A DNA stretch of 9,135 nt from Treponema sp. (lineage in GTDB: Bacteria > Spirochaetota > Spirochaetia > Treponematales > Breznakiellaceae). A program made the position numbers and the translations under genes. Numbering within the stretch: the stretch's first letter is position 1; each line of letters starts with the position of its first letter. The stretch is taken from contig JAIROE010000230.1 in the NCBI GenBank assembly GCA_031257715.1, positions 1-9,135 of the forward strand, given 5' to 3'. The notes under the pieces were generated by a model that did no database searches, had not been told where the DNA came from, and saw only the letters and a list, made by a program, of their open reading frames with translations. Below, one piece after another: positions 1 to 6,544 of the stretch.

Positions 1-168
1 CGAGGCGGCGATAAAAAAAATCTCCCTGAAACGGCCCAGGCCCGACGTCAGTTCCAGCGTGTAGCGGGCAAGGGGTTTTTCCCGGAAAAGGACAAGGAGT
101 TTGTCGGCATTCCCGAAACGCCGCGAAAAGCCCGATGCCAGAAGGACGGCGTCCACCGTGCCGTTCAC
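1..168 (-). CDS. MocA/YgfJ-type nucleotidyltransferase, N-terminal part (cut by window edge)
   Basis: Only the first 56 codons are inside the window. Seen: after a GTG start the protein reads VDAVLLASGFSRRFG and then DKLL, which is the nucleotide-binding signature (LAxGxSxRxG...K) of the MobA/MocA nucleotidyltransferase fold, followed by KPLARYTLEL as in that family. Known: MocA adds CMP to the molybdenum cofactor, and a YgfJ/MocA-like branch travels with selenium-dependent molybdenum hydroxylases. Inferred: it is that branch, because selD, yedF, DUF3343 and yqeC lie a few kilobases away. The GTG (168-166) overlaps the TGA of the activase gene as GTGA, with AAGGA 7 bases upstream of the GTG, so translation is probably coupled to the activase. 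MobA or another sugar-nucleotide transferase remains possible because the C-terminal half is not visible. Confidence 0.8.
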   Translation of the reverse strand, partial: MNGTVDAVLLASGFSRRFGNADKLLVLFREKPLARYTLELTSGLGRFREIFFIAAS

Positions 169-1058
169 AGGAGGGTCCTTATACCCCGCGCCTCAAAGAA
201 GGCGCGGTACGCGGCGAGGTCTTCCGGGTAGAGGGCTTTTGCCCCGGCAAAGGGATAGTCCCGTCCGAGCAGGCGGTATTTGTTCTGGCCGAATTGATGA
301 AAGGGAAGAAGCTGCGTTTCCTTTATACCAAGACCGGAGAGGAACGACGCAAGGCCGGCGGCGTCTTCCCCGCCGTCGTTGTAACCGGGGATCACCGGAA
401 TGCGCGTCAATACCCTTATCCCGTTTTCAAGACAATAGCGCAGATTTTCCCTTATGGGATCAATGTGAACGCCGGTTCCTTCAAAATGCCGTTTGTCGTC
501 ATGGTGCTTTACATCGAACAGGATGAGGTCGCACCTGGAAGCGCTGCGCCGCCCTGTTTCCCTGCCGGCGTACCCGGAAGTTTCCACGGCCCGGTGTATG
601 CCCTCTTCTCCCAGCGCGTCAAGCAGGGCGGCGGCAAAATCTTCCTGCAGCAGCATCTCGCCGCCCGAAAGCGTCACCCCGCCGCCTGATTCCTCATAAA
701 AGGCCCGGTCTTCAAGGCAGACCGCCATGATCTCTTCAACGGAACGGCTTTTTCCCGTTACCGAGAGCGCCTGTTTCGGGCACGAGGCGGCGCAGATCCC
801 GCAGCCGGTACATCCCGCCTTTGTCCGTATCCCCTTATCCCCGAATTCCAGAACAGAGAAGGGACAGAGGCCGGTACAGCGGAAACAGCGGACGCATTTT
901 GCCTCGTCCCACATGACCTCAATATCCATTTTCCATGATTCGGGATTCGAACACCACCCGCAGCGCAGGGGGCAGCCCTTGAAAAACACCAGCGTTCTGA
1001 TGCCGGGGCCGTCGTGAACGCTGAATTTCTGAATGTTAAAGACCAGTCCCCGTGTCAT
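165..1058 (-). CDS. Glycyl-radical-enzyme activating protein (radical SAM, PFL-AE-like)
   Basis: A 297-residue activase that uses S-adenosylmethionine and a [4Fe-4S] cluster to abstract hydrogen from the conserved glycine of its partner enzyme. Seen: the family opening GLVFNIQKFSVHDGPGIRT, the radical SAM motif CPLRCGWC (C29, C33, C36), then an inserted two-cluster ferredoxin region with C55, C58, C61, C65 and C83, C86, C89, C93, and the SAM-binding LSGGE (130-134). The residue after GGE is Met where Pro is usual. The eight-Cys insert is typical of activases of the non-PFL radical enzymes (dehydratases, lyases), not of PflA itself. The clear partner is the radical enzyme at 2950-5361, which is transcribed the other way. 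I chose ATG 1058 rather than the in-frame TTG at 1076: the TTG lies inside a good -10 box, has no ribosome site, and the family starts just before GLVFN. Confidence 0.93.
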   Translation of the reverse strand: MTRGLVFNIQKFSVHDGPGIRTLVFFKGCPLRCGWCSNPESWKMDIEVMWDEAKCVRCFRCTGLCPFSVLEFGDKGIRTKAGCTGCGICAASCPKQALSVTGKSRSVEEIMAVCLEDRAFYEESGGGVTLSGGEMLLQEDFAAALLDALGEEGIHRAVETSGYAGRETGRRSASRCDLILFDVKHHDDKRHFEGTGVHIDPIRENLRYCLENGIRVLTRIPVIPGYNDGGEDAAGLASFLSGLGIKETQLLPFHQFGQNKYRLLGRDYPFAGAKALYPEDLAAYRAFFEARGIRTLL

Positions 1059-1067
1059 GTCTCTTTC

Positions 1068-1096
1068 AATATACAATCAATTAATCCGTTTGTAAA
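1068..1096 (-). promoter_or_regulatory. Promoter for the activase-mocA transcript
   Basis: On the minus strand TTTACA (1096-1091) and TATATT (1073-1068) are separated by exactly 17 bases; each differs from the sigma-70 consensus at one position. The expected start of transcription is near 1061, only about 3 bases before the ATG at 1058, which would make the mRNA nearly leaderless. AT-rich DNA gives chance matches, so this is a prediction. Confidence 0.55.
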
Positions 1097-1099
1097 CGG
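1086..1099. promoter_or_regulatory. Palindromic operator candidate CCGTTTGTAAACGG
   Basis: Two perfect 6-base arms, CCGTTT and AAACGG, are separated by GT. The site overlaps the -35 box of the leftward promoter, the right place for a repressor to block the polymerase. It lies about 90 bases upstream of the rightward genes. The adjacent DeoR-type regulator is the obvious candidate binder, but a LacI-type or other regulator from elsewhere would fit this dyad too. Confidence 0.45.
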
Positions 1100-1104
1100 G
1101 TTTT

Positions 1105-1140
1105 GTTAATTATTTAATGAAAGTAGTTAAAATATTTAAT
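1105..1140. promoter_or_regulatory. AT-rich direct repeat in the divergent control region
   Basis: GTTAATTATTTAAT (1105-1118) recurs as GTTAAAATATTTAAT (1126-1140) with 21 bases between the starts, two turns of the helix. DeoR-family proteins often bind short repeated sites, so these may be half-sites for the neighbouring regulator. The low sequence complexity makes chance similarity a real possibility. Confidence 0.3.
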
Positions 1141-1147
1141 AATATAC

Positions 1148-1176
1148 TTGATAAGTAAAAAAACAGGCGGTATTAT
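1148..1176 (+). promoter_or_regulatory. Promoter for the deoR-ROK-GRE operon
   Basis: TTGATA (1148-1153) and TATTAT (1171-1176) are separated by 17 bases, each one base off the sigma-70 consensus. Transcription would begin near 1183, two bases before the ATG at 1185, again almost leaderless. The only purine-rich site upstream of the gene, AGGCGG at 1165-1170, would then lie outside the mRNA. Confidence 0.5.
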
Positions 1177-1184
1177 TATGGTAT

Positions 1185-1958
1185 ATGGATATGATGGAGC
1201 GCCGGGGGCGGATTCTTGAAATTCTCGAGCAGGATGAGCGGATCGCGGTGGGCATTCTGGCGGATCAGCTTGCCGTTTCCCGTGTGACCATCCTCAAGGA
1301 TTTGAGCGAACTTGAAGAACGGGGCCTTCTGCGCCGCGAGCGCGGTCTTGTCATGCTCGATTCAACCGACGATGTGGGCAGGCGCATGGCCCGTCATTAC
1401 GGAGTAAAACGGCGCATCGCCCGGGAAGCGGCCCTTTCGGTTGCCGATGGGGAAACGGTAATGATAGAATCGGGATCCTGCTGCGCCCTTTTGGCCGGGG
1501 AGCTTGCCGGCCTTGAAACCGGTTCGGAAGCCCGGCGGAAAAACTGTACCATCATCACCAATTCGGCATTTATCGCGGGCCTCTTGAGGCAGGCGCCGTT
1601 CTGCCGCGTCGTTCTTTTGGGCGGCGACTACCAGAAGGAGGCCCAGGTGATGGTAGGCCCCCTTGCCCGCGAATGCGTCCGGCATTTTTTTACGGACAAG
1701 CTCTTCATTGGCGCCGACGGCTTTACCCCCGAAACCGGTTTTACCGGGAAGGATCACCTGCGCAGCGAAATGGCGCGCGACATGTCAAAACAGGCGCGGC
1801 ATACCATCGTGCTCACGGAATCGGAAAAGTTTTTTCAGCAGGGCGTGGTGTTCCTGCTCGGGGCGAAGGATGTGTCCGATGTGTACACCGACAGCCTTAT
1901 TCCGGCCGAGGCGGAAGCGTTTCTCCTCTCGAAAGGGACCGCGGTTCACAAGGCGTGA
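1185..1958 (+). CDS. DeoR-family transcriptional regulator
   Basis: A 257-residue regulator, the usual length for the family. Seen: an N-terminal winged helix-turn-helix at about residues 5-56 (ERRGRILEILEQ, LADQLAVSRVTILKDLSELE, GLLRRERG), then a DeoR sensor domain at about 75-235 with GETVMIESGSC, NCTIITNS, VVLLGG, KLFIGADGF and HTIVLTESEKF, a sugar-isomerase-like fold that in this family binds phosphorylated sugars. Inferred role: local control of the radical-enzyme operon it heads and perhaps of the divergent activase, through the dyad or repeats between them. The start is uncertain. ATG 1185 has no clear ribosome site; ATG 1191 and ATG 1194 are in frame and close behind. ATG 1178 has AGGCGG 7 bases upstream but is out of frame and stops at 1219. 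Confidence 0.93.
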   Translation: MDMMERRGRILEILEQDERIAVGILADQLAVSRVTILKDLSELEERGLLRRERGLVMLDSTDDVGRRMARHYGVKRRIAREAALSVADGETVMIESGSCCALLAGELAGLETGSEARRKNCTIITNSAFIAGLLRQAPFCRVVLLGGDYQKEAQVMVGPLARECVRHFFTDKLFIGADGFTPETGFTGKDHLRSEMARDMSKQARHTIVLTESEKFFQQGVVFLLGAKDVSDVYTDSLIPAEAEAFLLSKGTAVHKA

Positions 1959-1971
1959 AAAGGGGGAAGGT

Positions 1972-2946
1972 GTGAAAAAGTATGTGATGGGCATTGATGT
2001 CGGGGGAACGAAGATCGCATACGGCATCTTCGATTCCGAAAAAAAACTCGTCGCGGAGCGGCGTTCTGCCGCGGACGCGGGCCTTTCCCCGGAAGAATTC
2101 TTTGACGGCATTTCCAAAAGGGCGGAGGGCATCATGGCGGAATGCGGCATAAGGGGCGAACAGGTGATGGGCATAGGGCTTGGAATGCCTTCGTTCATCG
2201 TATTCGAGAAGGGCTATATCATCAAAACCAGCAACCTTACCCGCATTCATGATTTTCCCGCCCGCGATTATCTTTCGGCAAAACTTGGAGACATCCCTGT
2301 CATACTGGACAACGACACGCATGTCGCCGGCCTTGCCGAATACCGGAGGGGCGCCGGCTGCGGATCGGGGGACATGATCTACTGCGCGGTAAGTACCGGT
2401 ATCGCCTCGGCGGCCATAGTGGACGGCAGGGTTTTGCGCGGCAGCTACGGATGGGCCGGCGAAACCGGACACCAGATTGTCACCCCCGGGGAGGGCCTTG
2501 AGTGCGGCTGCGGCAACCGGGGCTGTTTCATGTCATGGTGTTCGGGATCGATGATCGTCAGACACATACAAAGCTGGATAGCTTCGGGCGAAAAGACCCT
2601 CATGACAGAACTGGCGGGCGGCGCGGAAAACATAGACTGCAGACATCTTGAAACGGCGTTTGACCGGGGAGATCCGCTGGCCGTCCGCGCGCTCCGCCAG
2701 ATGTCGAAGTACCTGGGGCTTTACTTTTACAACCTCTACCTGACTTTCAACATCAACTGTTTTGTTCTTGGCGGGGGCCTTGTAAAAATGGGAGAAAAAC
2801 TTCTGGGGCCCGCGTTCGGCATTTTTAACGAATACAACCATAACGACATGGAGGTTTTCTTCAAGACGGCCGAACTTGAAGACCGCTTCGGCATCATCGG
2901 GGCGGCTGAACTTGTTTTTGACCGTTATTTTTTTACAGGAGCATAA
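1972..2946 (+). CDS. ROK-family sugar kinase
   Basis: A 324-residue cytoplasmic ATP-dependent kinase of the ROK family (glucokinase, N-acetylmannosamine kinase and relatives). Seen: phosphate-binding MGIDVGGTK at the N-terminus, LDNDTHVAG with the likely catalytic Asp at 115, ETGHQIVTPG (164-173), and the structural zinc site made by H167, C178, C180 and C185 (CGCGNRGC). A complete zinc site and Asp argue for an active kinase rather than a ROK repressor, and there is no N-terminal DNA-binding domain. The GTG start is set by AGGGGG 5 bases upstream and by the first strand of the fold. It lies 13 bases after the regulator and 3 bases before the radical enzyme, so the three are an operon. The substrate is not readable from sequence; the context suggests that its product feeds the radical enzyme. 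Confidence 0.92.
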   Translation: MKKYVMGIDVGGTKIAYGIFDSEKKLVAERRSAADAGLSPEEFFDGISKRAEGIMAECGIRGEQVMGIGLGMPSFIVFEKGYIIKTSNLTRIHDFPARDYLSAKLGDIPVILDNDTHVAGLAEYRRGAGCGSGDMIYCAVSTGIASAAIVDGRVLRGSYGWAGETGHQIVTPGEGLECGCGNRGCFMSWCSGSMIVRHIQSWIASGEKTLMTELAGGAENIDCRHLETAFDRGDPLAVRALRQMSKYLGLYFYNLYLTFNINCFVLGGGLVKMGEKLLGPAFGIFNEYNHNDMEVFFKTAELEDRFGIIGAAELVFDRYFFTGA

Positions 2947-2949
2947 GCA

Positions 2950-5361
2950 ATGAATTATTTTGGCAGCCTGACGCCGCGGATGGATCAATTCCGCGAAAAA
3001 CTGCTTGACGCGAAACCTTTCGTGTGCGCCGAACGGGCGGTCATCACCACGGATGTTTACAGGCGGAACATGGATCAGCCGCTGGCGCTGCGCCGCGCCC
3101 TGATGTACAAAAATATCCTTGAAAAGATGAGCATCTTCATCGAAAGGGAAACCCTCCTTGCGGGCAATCAGGCTTCCGGCAACCGCTTTGCCCCTGTCTT
3201 TCCCGAATACGCGATGGACTGGGTCATCGAAGAACTTGACTCCTTTGAAAAGCGCGACGGCGACCGTTTCTACATCACCGAAGAAACAAAGGCCGCCCTC
3301 AGGGAAATCGCCCCCTTTTGGGAGCATAACACGGTAAAGGACCGGGGGCTTGCCGCCATGCCGGAGCAGGCGAGGGTTTACTACGATCTGGGGATCATCA
3401 AGGCGGAAGGCAACATCACCTCGGGCGACGCCCATGTCGCGGTAAACTACCGCCGCGTGCTTGGTTCGGGCCTCCGGGAATCGAGAGAACGGGCCGAGGC
3501 AAAACTCGCCGCCCTCGATCTCACCGATTACAGGAACCTCTCAAAATCGTATTTCTACCGCGCCGTGATTATTGTCATCGACGCGACCGCCGCCTTCGCC
3601 AGGCGCTACGCGAACCTTGCGTTATCCATGGCGGAATATGAAACGGACAAAAGAAGGCGGAAAGAACTCCTGGAGATGAGCCGCATGCTCATGAAGGTTC
3701 CCTTTGAAAAGGCGGAAACGTTTCACGAGGCGGTACAGTCCCTCTGGTTCGTGCACCTCTGCCTCCAGATCGAAAGCAACGGGCATTCCCTTTCCTACGG
3801 GCGGATGGATCAGTACCTCTACCCGTACTACCGCGCGGACATTGACGCGGAGCGCATCGGCGAAGATGAAGCGGTGGAACTCCTTACGAACCTCTGGCTT
3901 AAAACATTTACCATTAACAAGATCCGAAGCTGGTCCCACACGCGCTTTTCGGCGGGCAGCCCGCTCTATCAAAACGTCACCGTTGCCGGTCAAACGCTTT
4001 CCGGGGGGAAAGCGGCGGACGCGGTGAATCCCCTCACCTTCCTCATCCTCAAAAGCGTGGCGCAGACGCGGCTGCCGCAGCCCAACCTCACCGTGCGCTA
4101 CCACAAGGGCCTTGACATCTCGTTCATGAGGGAATGCGTCGAGGTGGTGCGCCTTGGATTCGGGATGCCGGCGTTTAACAGCGACGAAGTTATCATCCCT
4201 TCGTTTATTGAAAAGGGCGTCACAAAGGAAGACGCCTACGACTACAGCGCCATTGGCTGCGTGGAAGTGGCCGTTCCGGGGAAATGGGGCTACCGGTGTA
4301 CGGGAATGAGTTTCCTCAATTTCCCCAAATCGCTGCTCATCGCGCTCAACGACGGCACGGATCCGGCGTCGGGAACGCGGCTGTGCCCTGGTACGGGCCA
4401 TTTCAGGGACATGCGATCCTTTGACGAAGTAATGGCCGCGTGGGACAGGATCATCCGCGAATTTACCCGCCAGTGCGTGATCATCGACTCGACGGCGGAT
4501 ACGGTTCTGGAACGGGACACGGCGGACATTCTGTGCTCGGCGCTCTGCGACGACTGCATAGAGCGGGGGCTTAACCTCAAGGAAGGAGGGGCGGTCTATG
4601 ACTTCATAAGCGATCTGCAGGTGGGCATCGCCAATCTTGCCGACTCGCTTGCCGCAATCAGGAAATGCGTATTTGAGGACCGGAGCGTCGGCGCGGGCAG
4701 GCTCTGGGAGGCGCTTGAAGCCAACTTTGAGGGCGGGGAAAACGAACGCATACGCGGCCTGCTCCTTGCCGCGCCCAAGTACGGCAACGACGACGACTAC
4801 GTGGATCTGCTCATACGGGAGGCCTACGACATTTACATAGACGAAATGAAAAAATACCGCAACACCCGTTACGGGCGGGGCCCGGCAGGGGGGATCTACT
4901 ACGCGGGAACCTCTTCGATTTCGGCAAACGTTCCCCAGGGAGCCGGAACAGCCGCCACCCCCGACGGCCGCAGGGCGGGCGAACCGCTGGCCGAAGGCTG
5001 TTCGCCTTCACACGGCATGGACAGGCGCGGGCCGACGGCGGTTTTCAAGACCGTCTCCAAACTTCCCATAAGGGAAATCACCGGAGGCGTCCTTCTTAAC
5101 CAGAAGGTAACGCCCGAAATGCTGGAAAAGAACGAGGACCGGGACAAGCTCATCGCCATGCTGAGGGCGTTCTTTAACCGGCTCGACGGTTTCCACGTGC
5201 AGTTCAACGTCGTTTCCCGCGAAACGCTGCGCGAGGCCCAGGTTCATCCCGAAGCGCACCGCGATCTCATCGTCCGCGTCGCGGGCTACAGCGCCTTCTT
5301 CAATGTGCTGTCAAGGGAAACCCAGAACGATATTATTGAACGGACGGAACAGGTACTGTAA
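2950..5361 (+). CDS. Glycyl radical enzyme, PFL2/dehydratase-like group
   Basis: An 803-residue glycyl radical enzyme. Seen: the active-site Cys is C437 in SAIGCVEVAVPGK, with E439 two residues on. The CxE pattern is that of radical eliminases (glycerol dehydratase, choline trimethylamine-lyase), not the CC pair of pyruvate formate-lyase. The C-terminal glycyl loop is RVAGYSAFF with the radical at G779, 25 residues from the end. H162 in GDAHVAVNY aligns with the conserved His of the dehydratases. The loop after the Cys reads GYRCTG where glycerol dehydratase, as I recall it, has GWHD, so the dehydratase Asp is not evident and the substrate is probably not glycerol or propanediol. AGGAG 8 bases upstream fixes ATG 2950. 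Inferred substrate: a phosphorylated sugar or polyol made by the adjacent ROK kinase. Names such as formate acetyltransferase would be misleading. Confidence 0.95.
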   Translation: MNYFGSLTPRMDQFREKLLDAKPFVCAERAVITTDVYRRNMDQPLALRRALMYKNILEKMSIFIERETLLAGNQASGNRFAPVFPEYAMDWVIEELDSFEKRDGDRFYITEETKAALREIAPFWEHNTVKDRGLAAMPEQARVYYDLGIIKAEGNITSGDAHVAVNYRRVLGSGLRESRERAEAKLAALDLTDYRNLSKSYFYRAVIIVIDATAAFARRYANLALSMAEYETDKRRRKELLEMSRMLMKVPFEKAETFHEAVQSLWFVHLCLQIESNGHSLSYGRMDQYLYPYYRADIDAERIGEDEAVELLTNLWLKTFTINKIRSWSHTRFSAGSPLYQNVTVAGQTLSGGKAADAVNPLTFLILKSVAQTRLPQPNLTVRYHKGLDISFMRECVEVVRLGFGMPAFNSDEVIIPSFIEKGVTKEDAYDYSAIGCVEVAVPGKWGYRCTGMSFLNFPKSLLIALNDGTDPASGTRLCPGTGHFRDMRSFDEVMAAWDRIIREFTRQCVIIDSTADTVLERDTADILCSALCDDCIERGLNLKEGGAVYDFISDLQVGIANLADSLAAIRKCVFEDRSVGAGRLWEALEANFEGGENERIRGLLLAAPKYGNDDDYVDLLIREAYDIYIDEMKKYRNTRYGRGPAGGIYYAGTSSISANVPQGAGTAATPDGRRAGEPLAEGCSPSHGMDRRGPTAVFKTVSKLPIREITGGVLLNQKVTPEMLEKNEDRDKLIAMLRAFFNRLDGFHVQFNVVSRETLREAQVHPEAHRDLIVRVAGYSAFFNVLSRETQNDIIERTEQVL

Positions 5362-5424
5362 AAGACGCTCAAATAAGGTAAACTCTTCCGTGGTTCGCAC
5401 CAAAAAAGAAGGCGGGAAGAGGCC

Positions 5425-6465
5425 GTGAAAAAAGAAAGTCTCCTTTCAAATTGTACGTCGGGGGGCTGCGGGGCAAAAATAGGCCCCGGAGAACTGGCGG
5501 CGCTTCTTGACAGTTTCACGGTCAAAAACGACCCTTCCCTAATCGTCGGTTTCGGCGGCAGGGACGACGCCGCGGTGTACCGCATTGACGGTTCCCGCGC
5601 GCTTGTATCCACCGTCGATTTCTTTTCGCCCATGGTGGAAGATCCCTTTCTCTTCGGAAAGATAGCCGCCGCCAACGCGTTAAGCGACATCTACGCGATG
5701 GGGGCGCGCCCCCTGTACGCCCTTAACCTCATCTGCTTTCCCGAAAGAACCGGCAGGGACATACTAAAAGAGATACTCAGGGGCGGCGCCGAAAAGGCCC
5801 TGGAAGCGGATACCGTGATAGCGGGCGGACACTCGATCTACGATCATGAGCCTAAATACGGCCTTGCCGTGACGGGCATTGCCGATCCCGCGCGGGTGCT
5901 TCGCAACGACGCCTGCGCCGCCGGGGACGCCCTCATCCTCACCAAGCCGCTGGGGGTGGGCCTTATCATGGCGGCCCTCCGGGCCGGAGAGGCAGGCAAA
6001 GAGGCGCTCGGGGCGGCGGCGGACAGCATGGAACGGCTTAACAAGTGGGCCGCGGAAAAATTTTCGCTCGGGGATTTTGCCGGAGCCATTCATGCCTGTA
6101 CCGATGTCACGGGATTCGGCCTTGCCGTTCACGCTTGTGAGATGGCGGGCGCCGCACACACGGCGGTCATAGACGCCGCTTCCCTTCCCCTCCTTGACGG
6201 CGCCCTTGATTTTGCGGGAAAATTCTACGCCACTGCGGCCGGACAGCGGAACCGCGTTTACATGGAAGGGAAGATAGACATGGGAGCCCTCCCCCCCGCC
6301 ATGCAGGAGCTGCTGTTCGATCCCCAGACTTCGGGGGGCCTCCTGGTTTCCGTCCAGGCGGAAAAGGCCGCCGCCCTTCTGGACGCGATACGGCGCGACG
6401 ATCCCCTCGCCGCCATCATCGGGGAAGTCGCCGGACGGGAAGAAACGCCGGTGCTGGTCGTGTAA
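5425..6465 (+). CDS. selD: Selenide, water dikinase (selenophosphate synthase)
   Basis: A 346-residue enzyme that makes selenophosphate from selenide and ATP. Seen: the catalytic loop GGCGAKIGPGEL with C15 and K18, a cysteine form (TGC) with no in-frame TGA; then GFGGRDDAAVYRI, STVDFFSPMVEDP, NALSDIYAMGARPLYALNL, and CTDVTGFGL, all typical of the AIRS/PurM-like ATP-binding fold; and LFDPQTSGGLLV near the C-terminus. Start: GTG 5425, with GGGA-type ribosome sequence 7 bases upstream. It lies 63 bases after the radical enzyme; I found no convincing promoter or terminator in that gap, so readthrough from the upstream operon is possible. The genes downstream indicate that the selenophosphate serves the molybdenum-hydroxylase selenium cofactor; no selA or selB is present here, but they could be elsewhere. 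Confidence 0.97.
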   Translation: MKKESLLSNCTSGGCGAKIGPGELAALLDSFTVKNDPSLIVGFGGRDDAAVYRIDGSRALVSTVDFFSPMVEDPFLFGKIAAANALSDIYAMGARPLYALNLICFPERTGRDILKEILRGGAEKALEADTVIAGGHSIYDHEPKYGLAVTGIADPARVLRNDACAAGDALILTKPLGVGLIMAALRAGEAGKEALGAAADSMERLNKWAAEKFSLGDFAGAIHACTDVTGFGLAVHACEMAGAAHTAVIDAASLPLLDGALDFAGKFYATAAGQRNRVYMEGKIDMGALPPAMQELLFDPQTSGGLLVSVQAEKAAALLDAIRRDDPLAAIIGEVAGREETPVLVV

Positions 6466-6493
6466 CGCATTCCATGCGTCCGCATTCCATGCG
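6466..6493 (+). repeat. Tandem small hairpins CGCATTCCATGCG x2
   Basis: The 13-base sequence CGCATTCCATGCG occurs at 6466-6478 and again at 6481-6493. Each copy can fold by itself with CGCAT paired to ATGCG around a TCC loop. The pair begins directly after the selD stop codon and overlaps the left arm of the terminator that follows, so the two folds compete. Confidence 0.8.
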
Positions 6494-6528
6494 GCCGCGC
6501 CCCGGAACGCGGACGCTTTTGTTTTTTT
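6476..6528 (+). terminator. Intrinsic terminator between selD and yedF, possibly an attenuator
   Basis: GCGTCCGC (6476-6483) pairs with GCGGACGC (6509-6516). After one A/C mismatch the stem continues with TTCC paired to GGAA around a 15-base loop. The run TTTTGTTTTTTT follows at once (6517-6528). This is a strong rho-independent terminator shape. The yedF ribosome site begins only two bases further on, so the terminator sits in the yedF leader. Confidence 0.8.
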
Positions 6529-6544
6529 ATAAAGGAGGAATCGT

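Noticed and set aside
135..689. Plus-strand open frames across the activase and MocA region (101-526, 135-689, 493-699, 727-1017)
   Set aside because: They are shadows of the minus-strand activase, whose Cys clusters and family motifs are clear.
1059..1076. TTG at 1076 as the activase start (303 residues)
   Set aside because: The TTG overlaps a strong -10 candidate, has no ribosome site, and adds residues before the family's usual GLVFN opening.
1663..1971. N-terminal extension of the kinase frame back to 1663
   Set aside because: It overlaps the regulator gene, has no kinase-like sequence, and the real fold begins at GTG 1972 with a ribosome site.
2533..4401. Long minus-strand open frames under the kinase and radical enzyme
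   Set aside because: They lie opposite well-conserved enzymes in GC-rich DNA, show no domain, and have no promoter or ribosome site.
5362..5424. A promoter or terminator between the radical enzyme and selD
   Set aside because: The best -35/-10 pair (TTGAAC and TAAAAG) matches only four of six bases in each box, and the small hairpin near 5390-5401 is followed by A residues rather than T residues.
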